Assembly: GCA_963837005.1 (NCBI GenBank)
Contig: CAWIMC010000001.1
Location: 744,001-808,000 of the forward strand
Direction: 5' to 3'
DNA length: 64,000 nt
DNA from: CALDTK01 sp963837005
GTDB taxonomy: Bacteria > Bacteroidota > Bacteroidia > Chitinophagales > Saprospiraceae
The first letter of the stretch is position 1; every line of letters starts with the position of its first letter. The notes under the pieces were generated by a model. It was not told the DNA's origin. It made no database searches and saw nothing but the letters and a program-made list of their open reading frames with translations. The position numbers and the translations under genes are program-made. Below are positions 1-9,400 of the stretch, one piece after another.

Positions 1-54
1 GACCTGCGGTGGCGATGGCCTAAAGGCGGCGATGACCTGCGGTGGCAATGGCCT
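1..54. repeat. Tandem intergenic repeat (33-bp period)
   Basis: Two copies of a GC-rich unit beginning GACCTGCGGTGGC start at 1 and 34 and differ at one base within the shared 20 or so positions. The decamer CTGCGGTGGC inside it recurs at 1466 (other side of the IS110 gene), and at 38352 and 38443 (repeat upstream of metH). The unit is cut by the window edge, so the full length of the array is unknown. Confidence 0.5.
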
Positions 55-99
55 CGTATGTTGGCGTCAGATTACGGAAGAGGTGGTTTAGCGGCCGCG

Positions 100-343
100 G
101 GCGTCGTAATTTACTCCTAATCGTGGGCACTCTTATTTGGCCCAAGACGCACCTCGGTTGCAGTCACCGCCGAAGGTAGGAACCCGCGGTTAGGAGGCTC
201 TTTGAGTCACGATAGCACTTAAGCCGCACCCCGCGGAGCCTCCTCACCGGAGGCCTCCGTCGTGGCGCAGGCACCATAAGCTACGAGGCAAGACGCCGGG
301 AGTCCTCCGAACCTTTTTTCATCACCCTCTTAACCTTTCTGTC
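100..343 (+). ncRNA. Long 5' non-coding part of IS110 element, candidate bridge (seek) RNA
   Basis: No reading frame is seen between the left repeat and the transposase start. IS110-group elements are known to carry a structured bridge RNA in the non-coding end upstream of the recombinase. The stretch here can fold: GCCTCC (238-243) pairs with GGAGGC (249-254) around a 5-nt loop. The same segment, GAGCCTCCT (236-244), can alternatively pair with AGGAGGCTC (192-200). RNA ends, guide loops and element boundary cannot be set by eye; the assignment rests on position and family knowledge. Confidence 0.35.
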
Positions 344-1429
344 ATGCAGGAACCTACCTCCCTATACACCGGCGTCGACGTCGGCAAGGACGAACTCTAC
401 GTCTGCCTCCTGGCCCGCGTCCCGAGCGCGTCGACCGCCCCCCCGCACACGCGAACCGTGTCGCGTCGCAAGTTCGACAACACCCCCGGTGGCCACGCCG
501 CCTTCGTCACGTGGCTCCGCGCACACGAACGCAACCTCGACGCCCCAGGGGCGCACGTGGTCATGGAGGCCTCCGGGGTCTACTTCGAGGCCTTCGCCCA
601 CGCCGTCCACGCCGCCGGCTTGACGGTGTGTGTCCTACTTGCCAACACCGTCAAGCACTTCGGCCTGAGCCTCAACGAGCACTCGAAGACCGACCGCATC
701 GACGCCCTCGTCATCGCGCGGCTGGCGTGCGAGCGCGCGCTCGCGACGTGGACGCCGTACTCGCCGATGAGTCGGCAGTTGAAGCTGTTAAACCGTGAGC
801 GTGAGGCGATTATCCACGAGCGCACCACGGTCAAGAACCGCCAGCACTCCGCGGCGCGCGCGCAGTTCGTCTCCCCCGAGACCCTCGCGCGCTACGAGGC
901 GCGCATCGCGTTCCTCGACGAACAGGTCGCCGCGATCGCCGCCGAGGCCGAGGGCTTACTCGGCGCCGACGAGAAGCTCGCCGCCGCGGTGGGGTTCCTG
1001 GAGACGATCCCGGGGATTGGCCGCACGACGGCCGTGGCGCTCGTCGCCGAGACGGACGCGTTTGCGTTGTTCGAGTCCCGCGGACAGCTCATCAAATACT
1101 GCGGGTACGACGTGGTGAGCCACCAATCCGGGACCTCGATTAACGCCCCGACGCGAATCTCGAAGAAGGGTAACCACTTCATCCGCAAGGCGCTGCACTT
1201 CCCGGCGATGCAGGCCCGTAAGAAAGGGATCTTCGCCGAGGTATATCAGCGACAGTTCGAGCGCTCGGGGTCGAAGATGAGTGCGCTGGTCGCGGTGCAG
1301 CGCAAGCTCCTGATCGTGGCATACGCCCTGATCAAAAACGAGTGCGCTTACGTCAATGACCACCACAAGGGCGCCGCCGCGGATCTTGCCGACGTGAAGC
1401 GACTACCGGAACTGGCCCACGCAGCATAA
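344..1429 (+). CDS. IS110-family transposase (DEDD recombinase)
   Basis: A 361-residue recombinase of the IS110 family, which moves its element through an RNA-guided circular intermediate. The N-terminal RuvC-like DEDD domain shows VDVGKDE (D about 12), VMEASGVY (E about 75) and KTDRIDA (D about 117 and 120). The C-terminal part carries a helix-hairpin-helix segment (ETIPGIGRTTAVALV, about 218-233), then HQSGTS with the candidate catalytic serine and RISKKGN. Length is normal for the family and no frame damage is visible, so the protein may be active. It starts at the ATG after a pyrimidine-rich stretch. It converges on lysS, with a terminator between them. No perfect terminal inverted repeats are seen, as expected for this family. 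Confidence 0.93.
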   Translation: MQEPTSLYTGVDVGKDELYVCLLARVPSASTAPPHTRTVSRRKFDNTPGGHAAFVTWLRAHERNLDAPGAHVVMEASGVYFEAFAHAVHAAGLTVCVLLANTVKHFGLSLNEHSKTDRIDALVIARLACERALATWTPYSPMSRQLKLLNREREAIIHERTTVKNRQHSAARAQFVSPETLARYEARIAFLDEQVAAIAAEAEGLLGADEKLAAAVGFLETIPGIGRTTAVALVAETDAFALFESRGQLIKYCGYDVVSHQSGTSINAPTRISKKGNHFIRKALHFPAMQARKKGIFAEVYQRQFERSGSKMSALVAVQRKLLIVAYALIKNECAYVNDHHKGAAADLADVKRLPELAHAA

Positions 1430-1526
1430 TCGAGGGGGGGAGGCAGACCCGCCATTGCGACGGGCCTGCGGTGGCTGCACCTCGCGGACGAGGGCGCCTT
1501 CGGGTTTCCCCGTCGAAATGTAGCAA

Positions 1527-1551
1527 AAAATCCAAACTCCGTTTGGATTTT
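1527..1551. terminator. Bidirectional terminator hairpin between IS110 gene and lysS
   Basis: A perfect 10-bp stem, AAAATCCAAA / TTTGGATTTT, closes a 5-nt loop; A-tract and T-tract arms let it work on both strands. It lies between two convergent genes. Confidence 0.65.
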
Positions 1552-1560
1552 CACATAGCA

Positions 1561-1620
1561 CCTTCGGCGTTCCCTCCGGACGTGCACGTCATACGAGCCG
1601 TCTGGAGGGTACGCCGAAGG
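1561..1620. repeat. 20-bp inverted repeat downstream of lysS
   Basis: The arms 1561-1580 (starting CCTTCGGCGT) and 1601-1620 (ending ACGCCGAAGG) are complementary with two mismatches around a 20-nt spacer. On the minus strand this follows the lysS stop codon and could be part of its 3' end, or a small mobile-repeat remnant. Confidence 0.5.
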
Positions 1621-1673
1621 CCAGCGCCGCGCTCCGCGCCAATGCCGCCGAAGGCCAACGCCGCGCTCCGCGC
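1613..1673. repeat. Direct repeat, two 27-bp copies (34-bp period)
   Basis: Copies at 1613-1639 and 1647-1673 start GCCGAAGGCC and end CGCGCTCCGCGC; they differ at one position. The first copy overlaps the right arm of the inverted repeat. The second ends five bases from the lysS stop codon. Confidence 0.5.
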
Positions 1674-1677
1674 AGAT

Positions 1678-3255
1678 CTACTTCTCCCTCCGCATTTGTG
1701 GAAAGAACAGCACTTCTTGAATGCTGACTTGGTTGGTCATCAACATTGTCAAGCGATCGATCCCGATGCCGATACCCGTCGTCGGAGGCATGCCGTACTC
1801 GAGGGCCCGCAGGAAGTCTTCGTCGAGGGCCATGGCTTCGTCGTCACCGCGGGCGGCTAAGGCCAGTTGATCCTCGAAGCGTTGGCGCTGGTCGATGGGG
1901 TCGTTGAGTTCGGAGTAAGCATTCGCCACCTCTTTACCATTGATAATCAGCTCGAAGCGCTCGACGAGGCCGGGCTTGGAGCGGTGCTTTTTGGTGAGGG
2001 GCGACATCTCGACTGGGTAGTCGATGACGAAGGTGGGCTGGATGAGTTTGCCCTCGACGAGTTCGCCGAAGAGTTCGTCTACGATCTTGCCGTAGCCCCA
2101 GGTCTTGTCGGCGTGGACACCTTTCGTTTTGGCGACAGCCCGCAAGCCCTCTTCGTCGAGGCCCTTAATTTTGATCTCGCCGTACTCTTCGATGGCGTCT
2201 AGAATGGGAATACGCCGGAACGGACCGCCGAAGTCGATAACCTCGTTTTGGTAATTTACGGCCGTACTGCCGGTCACGGCCTTCGCAACGTCGGCCAACA
2301 AGGCCTCTGTCAAATCCATCATCCAGAAGTAGTCCTGGTAGGCTACGTAAAGTTCCATCATCGTGAACTCCGGGTTGTGCGTGCGGTCCATGCCTTCGTT
2401 GCGAAACATCTTCCCGATCTCGTACACGCCGTCGAATCCGGCCACGATGAGGCGCTTTAGGTAGAGCTCGTTGGCGATGCGGAGGTAGAGCGTCTCGTCG
2501 AGCGTATTGTGGTGCGTTTTGAAGGGACGGGCCGCCGCCCCGCCGTGCACGGGCTGCAAGATGGGCGTCTCGACCTCCATCATGCCCCGCTCGTCGAGGA
2601 AGTTTTGGACCGCGCGAACGAGACGATTTCGTTTGACGAAAATCTCCTTGAACTCCGGATTGACGGTAAGATCCACATAGCGCATGCGGTACCGCAACTC
2701 TGGATCCGTGAAGGCATCGTGCACCGTGCCATCCTCCTCGCGCTTGACGACCGGAAGCGGCCGTAGGCTCTTACCGAGATAGCGTAACTGCTTGACGTGT
2801 AGCGTAGTCTCCCCGGTCCGCGTGGTAAATACAAAGCCTTCGACGCCGATAAAATCCCCGAGGTCGAGCGCTTTTTTAAGCACGTCGTTGTACAGCGACT
2901 TGTCCTCGCCGGGCGAAATATCGTCGCGGCTCACGTACAGTTGGATTCGGCCGGACGAGTCCTGCAGCTCGAGAAAAGCCGCCTTGCCCATGACGCGAAT
3001 CATCATCACGCGACCGGTCAGGCGCACGTCCTGGTAGGTATCAACGGCGGCGTCTATCTCAGCGGCACTCTCCCCTTTTACGGTATCCACCTTAGCACTG
3101 TCTACACGGCTTTCGCCAAAACCCGCCACCACCTCGGCGGCGAGATGGGTCGGGGGATAGGCTTCGGCCGGGAAAGGGTCGATGCCAGCGGCGGTAACCT
3201 TGGCGAGGTTGTCCCGGCGGACGAGTTCTTGTTCGGAGAGGTGGGGAGTGGCCAT
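1678..3255 (-). CDS. lysS: Lysyl-tRNA synthetase, class II
   Basis: Charges tRNA-Lys with lysine (cytoplasmic, translation). I place the start at the ATG giving MATPHLSEQELVRR, 525 residues, the usual bacterial size; the frame is open 40 codons further upstream but that part is arginine/proline-rich and unlike the family. Visible parts: an N-terminal OB-fold anticodon-binding domain (about 75-170), class II motif 2 with FRNEGMDRTHNPEF (about 283-296) and motif 3 with GIGIGIDRLTMLM (about 493-505). It ends QMRREK. It is divergent from the giant gene that follows. Immediately upstream on its strand is TCACTTTG, close to the Bacteroidota -7 element. One copy of the iterated GTTTTGGCGAAAGCC motif lies in codons for GFGES near the N-terminus. 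Confidence 0.96.
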   Translation of the reverse strand: MATPHLSEQELVRRDNLAKVTAAGIDPFPAEAYPPTHLAAEVVAGFGESRVDSAKVDTVKGESAAEIDAAVDTYQDVRLTGRVMMIRVMGKAAFLELQDSSGRIQLYVSRDDISPGEDKSLYNDVLKKALDLGDFIGVEGFVFTTRTGETTLHVKQLRYLGKSLRPLPVVKREEDGTVHDAFTDPELRYRMRYVDLTVNPEFKEIFVKRNRLVRAVQNFLDERGMMEVETPILQPVHGGAAARPFKTHHNTLDETLYLRIANELYLKRLIVAGFDGVYEIGKMFRNEGMDRTHNPEFTMMELYVAYQDYFWMMDLTEALLADVAKAVTGSTAVNYQNEVIDFGGPFRRIPILDAIEEYGEIKIKGLDEEGLRAVAKTKGVHADKTWGYGKIVDELFGELVEGKLIQPTFVIDYPVEMSPLTKKHRSKPGLVERFELIINGKEVANAYSELNDPIDQRQRFEDQLALAARGDDEAMALDEDFLRALEYGMPPTTGIGIGIDRLTMLMTNQVSIQEVLFFPQMRREK

Positions 3256-3387
3256 AATGCAAAGTGAGGATGCGCGGTGGTCGGTGCGAATGTCGGGGGC
3301 AAGGTAGAGTGGCGAATATGACGCTTTGCGGTGCCGACGGGGCGAAAGCTTCACAGTCTGTGGGTGAGGGTACACATGAGCTTGTGT

Positions 3388-3395
3388 TACCTTCG
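3388..3395 (+). promoter_or_regulatory. Possible -7 element (TACCTTCG) upstream of giant gene
   Basis: TACCTTCG resembles the Bacteroidota TAnnTTTG element and lies 76 bases before the chosen start of the giant surface-protein gene. The same octamer stands before the Wzi-like gene (36568) and before gmd (55259). No convincing -33 box is seen. Confidence 0.3.
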
Positions 3396-3471
3396 TGAGG
3401 CACGCTCGGGCGTCACGGTGGGCTGTGATCGTGCGGGCGGATGCGCCAGGAGGTATAGAAAAGGCAAGTGT

Positions 3472-6400
3472 ATGTTACGATTTGTACTTAGTTTGGTGAT
3501 GGCGGCTTGGGGGATCGGGGGCTGGGGGCAGTGTCCGACGATCACTAGTCAATCTTCCGATCGAGCGGCGACGTGCGTTGGCCAAGGCGTGTCGTTCAAT
3601 TTGACCGGGTCCGCCCTAGGGCTGAGTCCAGATATGTATTTCTCCTGGCACGCGAGCAAGGATCCCAATTTTACGCCTAGTAAAACAGATAGTGTAGGTG
3701 TATCGCTCATCCAGGGCCCCCCGGTTCCTATCTGTGCTATCGAGCCCACTATTGTAGGAGGCATTATAAACGGCTGCCAGGGACCTCCAACTACCCCGAA
3801 TCCACTCGATCCGAAGAGTGAGCAGAATGAACTACTATTAGTTTGGTCTGGCAGCGGGTTCAGAGCTGATCAATTCGGACTTATAGTTTCTAATTTAGGT
3901 GGGGCCCAGTATAGTCCACTAGGTGTCTCTGGAAATTGCAAGTTAAAAGCCCTCCCTACCGCACCGTCTTCCGGGAGTTGCGTGATCTTCGGCGGACCTA
4001 CGACTGTCGTTCCCCCAAACGCATACGTAGTCATATTTCCGAGCTCACTCGCTGACTTGCCTATGGATTACAGCCCATGGTGCAACCAAGGCCCCGTCTA
4101 CGTATTTCAGAACGAGTGCGACCGAAAAGGAAATTCAGTAAATGTGCAAGGAGCATTTCGGAACACCAACTTGCCCACTTCAAGCCCTTACCCAGTCGAG
4201 TTAGGATGCGGTACAGTGCAGTTTGATTATCCCGATGTCGGGGGAGATAATGTTGCGAATGCGGGATGGATAATTAATAATGTTCCAACAACCGTTAAAT
4301 GTGGCGATGTACCTCCTGGCATCACGATACCCTCCAGATATACATTTCCATCACGCCAGACACTTCCGTATACTTATATTCCAAAGCTAGCTGACTGCGG
4401 AATCTGGTACTTTAAGGCAGTGCTTCATACCGGAAATACGCGCTGCGGTACTCGTGTGAGTGACGCGATTAAACTGCAGGTTGACTGTCCAACAGTTACG
4501 CTCAATCCAAATAACTTTCCTCCAATATGCGTTGGCACGACACCTCCAGTCATAAATCTCAGTTTGACCTCGAGTGGAGGCCAGACAACTACAGAGAGCA
4601 GATTTGATATAGCTTACTCAATTGAAGGTCCAACTATCGGGACGGTCAACAACTATACATTACAAACCAGCGATGGCAATTTAGTCCTTCCTGCCTCTGT
4701 GGGGCTCACTCCTGGCACGTACACGGTAACCCTGACCAGTGTATCTGCAAAAGTAACGCCGAGCAACCCAAGCGCTTGCAATGGCGTGGCCTCCGGGTCC
4801 TACACCTTGATCGTGAAGGAAAAGGTTTCACAGCTTCTCAACGGAAGCCTCCGCTTGTGCACCGGCCTTTCGTACAATAAAGGTGATTTTCTGCGACCAA
4901 ATGCAGCTATCGTTCCAGGAGAGCTCTATTTTAAGAGTACGAATACCTTGGTGCCTTTTCCTTTCACTACTACTGCTGTAGCGGCTATCGAGTTTGAGTT
5001 TCGACCCACGGATCCGTGCTCGGACCGTACGTCTGTCACAATTACGCCTACGCAAACCACCCCTGCGCAACTCAATACTCCAACGACTTGGTGTCGAGGC
5101 CAGACCTATCCGCTTACTGATTTATCGGTGAATGGCCTCGATCCAGCTAATTTTAGTGAAGAGAATGGTTTAGGAAGTTTTGATATCTCGAACGGCACCT
5201 ACACCACACCTGCTGGAGCGGCCAGTATAAAGATTATCTATACTTCGACGGGTGCTTGCCCTACGCCGTCAGAAGTCGTTATTCAACTTGGCCAGGGTAC
5301 CACCCTAATTATCCCTCCTCCCGCCTCCATCTGCGAAGGGACACCGCTCGACTTGCGGACCGTCGGTGGCGGACTCGACGTAAGTAAGTTCTCCGCCGAT
5401 GCTGGCCAGGGCATCATCGCCGGCAACTTCTTCACGCCAGCGGGTGGGGCCGGGATCTACACCATCATCTATACTACCGGCGGCTGTACCGACCCAACGC
5501 GGGTAACCGTGACCGTCGACGCGCGGACTTTGATAACCATACCTGCACCGCCCTCGATTTGCGAGGGAACGACGCTCGACTTGCGGGGTGTCGGCATGGG
5601 ACTCGACGTGACCAAGTTCTCGGCCGATGCTAGTCAAGGTATCATTTCCGGCAACTTCTTCACGCCGGCGGGTGGGGCCGGGACCTACACCATCACCTAT
5701 ACGACAGGTGGCTGTACCAATCCGACGCCCATCACCGTGACGGTCGACCCGCGGGCTACGGTCACCATCGCTGCGCCCGCTTCGATTTGCGAGGGAACGA
5801 CGCTCGACTTGCGGACCGTCGGCATGGGACTCGACGTGACCAAATTCTCGGCCGATGCTAGCCAGGGCGTCGTTGCTGGCAACTTCTTCACGCCAGCGGG
5901 CGGAGCCGGGACCTACACCATCACCTACACTACCGGCGGATGCACCAATCCGACGCCCATCACCGTGACGGTCGACGCGCGGGCTACGATAACCATACCT
6001 GCACCGCCCTCGATTTGCGAGGGGACGACGCTCGACTTGCGGGGTGTCGGCACAGGACTCGACGTGACCAAATTCTCGGCCGATGCTAGTCAAGGTATCG
6101 TTGCCGGCAACTTCTTCACGCCGGCTGGCGGACCTGGGTCTTACACCATAACCTACACTACCGGCGGCTGTACCAACCCGACGCCCATCACCGTGACCGT
6201 CGACGCGCGGGCTACAATCACCATACCTGCACCACCCTCGATTTGCGAGGGGACGACGCTCGACTTGCGGACTGTCGGCATGGGACTCGACTTGACCAAG
6301 TTCTCGGCCGATGCTAGCCAGGGCGTCATCGCTGGCAACTTCTTCACGCCTGCGGGTGGAGCTGGGAGCTACACCATCACCTACACTACTGGCGGATGCA

Positions 6401-9400
6401 CCAACCCGACGCCCATCCCCGTGACCGTCGACGCGCGGACTTCGATATCCATACCTACGCCGCCCTCGATTTGCGAGGGGACGACGCTCGACTTGCGGGG
6501 TGTCGGCATGGGACTCGACGTGACCAAGTTCTCCGCCGATGCTAGCCAGGGCGTCATTTCCGGCGACTTCTTCACGCCCGCTGGCGGAGCCGGAACCTAC
6601 ACCATCATCTACACTACCGGCGGCTGTACCAACCCGACGCCGATTACCGTCACGGTTGACGCGCGGACAACAATCACCATTCCTGCGCCCGCCTCCATCT
6701 GCGAGGGGACGACTCTCGACTTGCGGACCGTCGGCATGGGACTCGACGTGACCAAGTTCTCGGCCGATGCTAGCCAGGGCGTCATCGCCGGCAACTTCTT
6801 CACGCCGGCGGGTGGGGCCGGGACTTACAGCATAACCTATACCACCGGCGGTTGCACCAATCCGACGCCCATCACCGTGACCGTCGACGCGCGGACTACA
6901 GTTACCATACCTGCACCACCCTCGATTTGCGAGGGGACGACGCTCGACTTGCGGACCGTCGGCATGGGACTCGACGTGACCAATTTCTCGGCCGATGCTA
7001 GCCAGGGCATCATCGCCGGCAACTTCTTCACGCCAGCAGGTGGGGCCGGGACCTACACCATCATCTATACTACCGGCGGCTGTACCAATCCGACGCCGGT
7101 AACCGTCACGGTCGACCCGCGGGCTACGGTCACCATCGCTGCGCCCGCCTCGATTTGCGAGGGAACGACGCTCGACTTGCGAAATGTCGGGATGGGACTC
7201 GACGTGACCAAATTCTCCGCCGATGCTAGCCAGGGCGTCGTTGCTGGCAACTTCTTCACGCCAGCAGGTGGGGCCGGGACCTACACCATCATCTATACTA
7301 CCGGCGGTTGCACCAATCCGACGCCCATCACCGTGACCGTCGACGCGCGGGCTACGATCACCATACCTGCACCACCCTCGATTTGCGAGGGAACGACGCT
7401 CGACTTGCGGGATGTCGGCATGGGACTCGACGTGACCAAGTTCTCCGCCGATGCTAGTCAAGGAATCGTTGCCGGCAACTTCTTCACGCCGGCTGGCGGA
7501 GCCGGGACCTACACCATCATCTATGCCACCGGCGGCTGTACCAATCCGACGCCCATCACCGTGACCGTCGACGCGCGGACTACAGTTACCATCGCTGCGC
7601 CCGCTTCGATTTGCGAGGGGACGACGCTCGACTTGCGGGGTGTCGGCATGGGACTCGACGTGACTAAGTTCTCGGCCGATGCTAGCCAGGGCATCATTTC
7701 CGGCAACTTCTTCACGCCAGCGGGTGGGGCCGGGAGCTACACCATCACCTACACTACCGGTGGCTGTACCAATCCGACGCCCATCACCGTGACCGTCGAC
7801 CCGCGGGCTACAGTCACCATCACTGCGCCCGCTTCGATTTGCGAGGGAACGACGCTCGACTTGCGGGGTGTCGGTGGCGGACTCGACGTAAGTAAGTTCT
7901 CGGCCAATGCTAGCCAGGGCGTCATTGCCGGCAACTTCTTCACGCCGGCTGGCGGAGCTGGGACCTACACCATAACCTACACTACCGGCGGTTGCACCAA
8001 CCCGACGCCCATCACCGTGACCGTCGACGCGCGGACTACGATCACCATACCTGCACCACCCTCGATTTGCGAGGGAACAACGCTCGACTTGCGGGATGTC
8101 GGCACGGGACTCGACGTGACCAAATTCTCGGCCGATGCTAGCCAGGGCGTCATCGCTGGCAACTTCTTCACGCCGGCTGGCGGAGCTGGGACCTACACCA
8201 TCACCTATACGACAGGTGGTTGCACCAATGCTACTCCGGTTACCGTCACCGTCCTGCCCGACAACTCGATCGCGCTCTCCAAGCCCGACGACTTGTGTCC
8301 CGCAGGCCGGCTAAACCTCCTGGACCTCGCTACGGGCGTCGACGTTACGCGCTTTACTTTTTCGGCTGGGACGCGGAGCGGCAACGACTACATCGCCCCG
8401 AACGCCGCGCAAACCGTCACGATCACGTACACGCCGCCTGCTGGACCGTGTGCCGAGCCGACGACCACGACCGTCACCGTCCTGCCCGCCAACGAAATTC
8501 GCCTTACCCCTCCCCCAACCAACCTCTGCGTCAACGAACGACTCGACCTCCGGACCCTCAACCCGAGTGCCACCTTCGACCTTACGCGGTTTAGCGTGAG
8601 CGGGGTCGGCGCTATCGACAACAACGGCTTTTATTCGTCGCCCTTCGGCACCTCAAACGTAACCATCACCTACACGCCCACAGGAGCGTGCGCTAAACCA
8701 AGCTCCGTCGTCTTCGCGGTCCTGAACAGGGCAATCGACCTCGACCAACCCGATGATCTCTGCGTTGGAGGCTCGTTCGAAATTACGAGCCCGAACTCCC
8801 TGTTCAGCCTCGAAGACAGTCGCTTCGTCATCGTGGGCGGAGGTACTGTATCGGGCCTCCGCTACACGGCACCGGCGAGCGTCGCTGCACCGACCACGGT
8901 CACGCTGACCTACACGACCCCGGGTGAATGCCCCACCGAGACCTCGATAAGTTTCTTGGTTTCGCCCGCGGGTGTGTCGCCCCTGACGCCTCCTCAGGAC
9001 GGGCTCTGTGCCTCACAGACCTTCGACCTAAACAAACTCCTCGACGACCCTGCCGTATCTGGAACCTTTTCTGTCCCGGCAGACCAAGGTTCGATCACGG
9101 ATCGGACGTACACCGCCCCTACCGTCACCTCGTCTACCGACGTGACCATCACCTTTACGCCGACCGGTGAGTGCGTCGCCACCACGACCGCAAGTTTTGC
9201 CGTAAGGCCGAAAACCGTCGTCACCCTCAGTGGCCCGAACATCGTCTGCGCCGAAGAGACCTTGAGCCTTAGCCTCCTCGGCCCCGTCGACCCTCTACGG
9301 TTCACGAAACTGAGCGGCCCAGGAAGCATCAACAGCGCTGGCGTGTACGAGGCCAGCACCACAACTGGAGAGGTCGTCCTCGCGTACGCGGCCGGAGATC

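Noticed and set aside
2127..2140. GTTTTGGCGACAGC in lysS as a motif copy
   Set aside because: The loop would be GACA and the constant A before the stem is lost; kept only as a near-miss.
5305..7461. 718-codon open frame on the minus strand
   Set aside because: It runs antisense through array A and repeats with the same 228-bp period; its composition (Arg/Gly/Asp-rich) is a by-product of the GC-rich sense codons.
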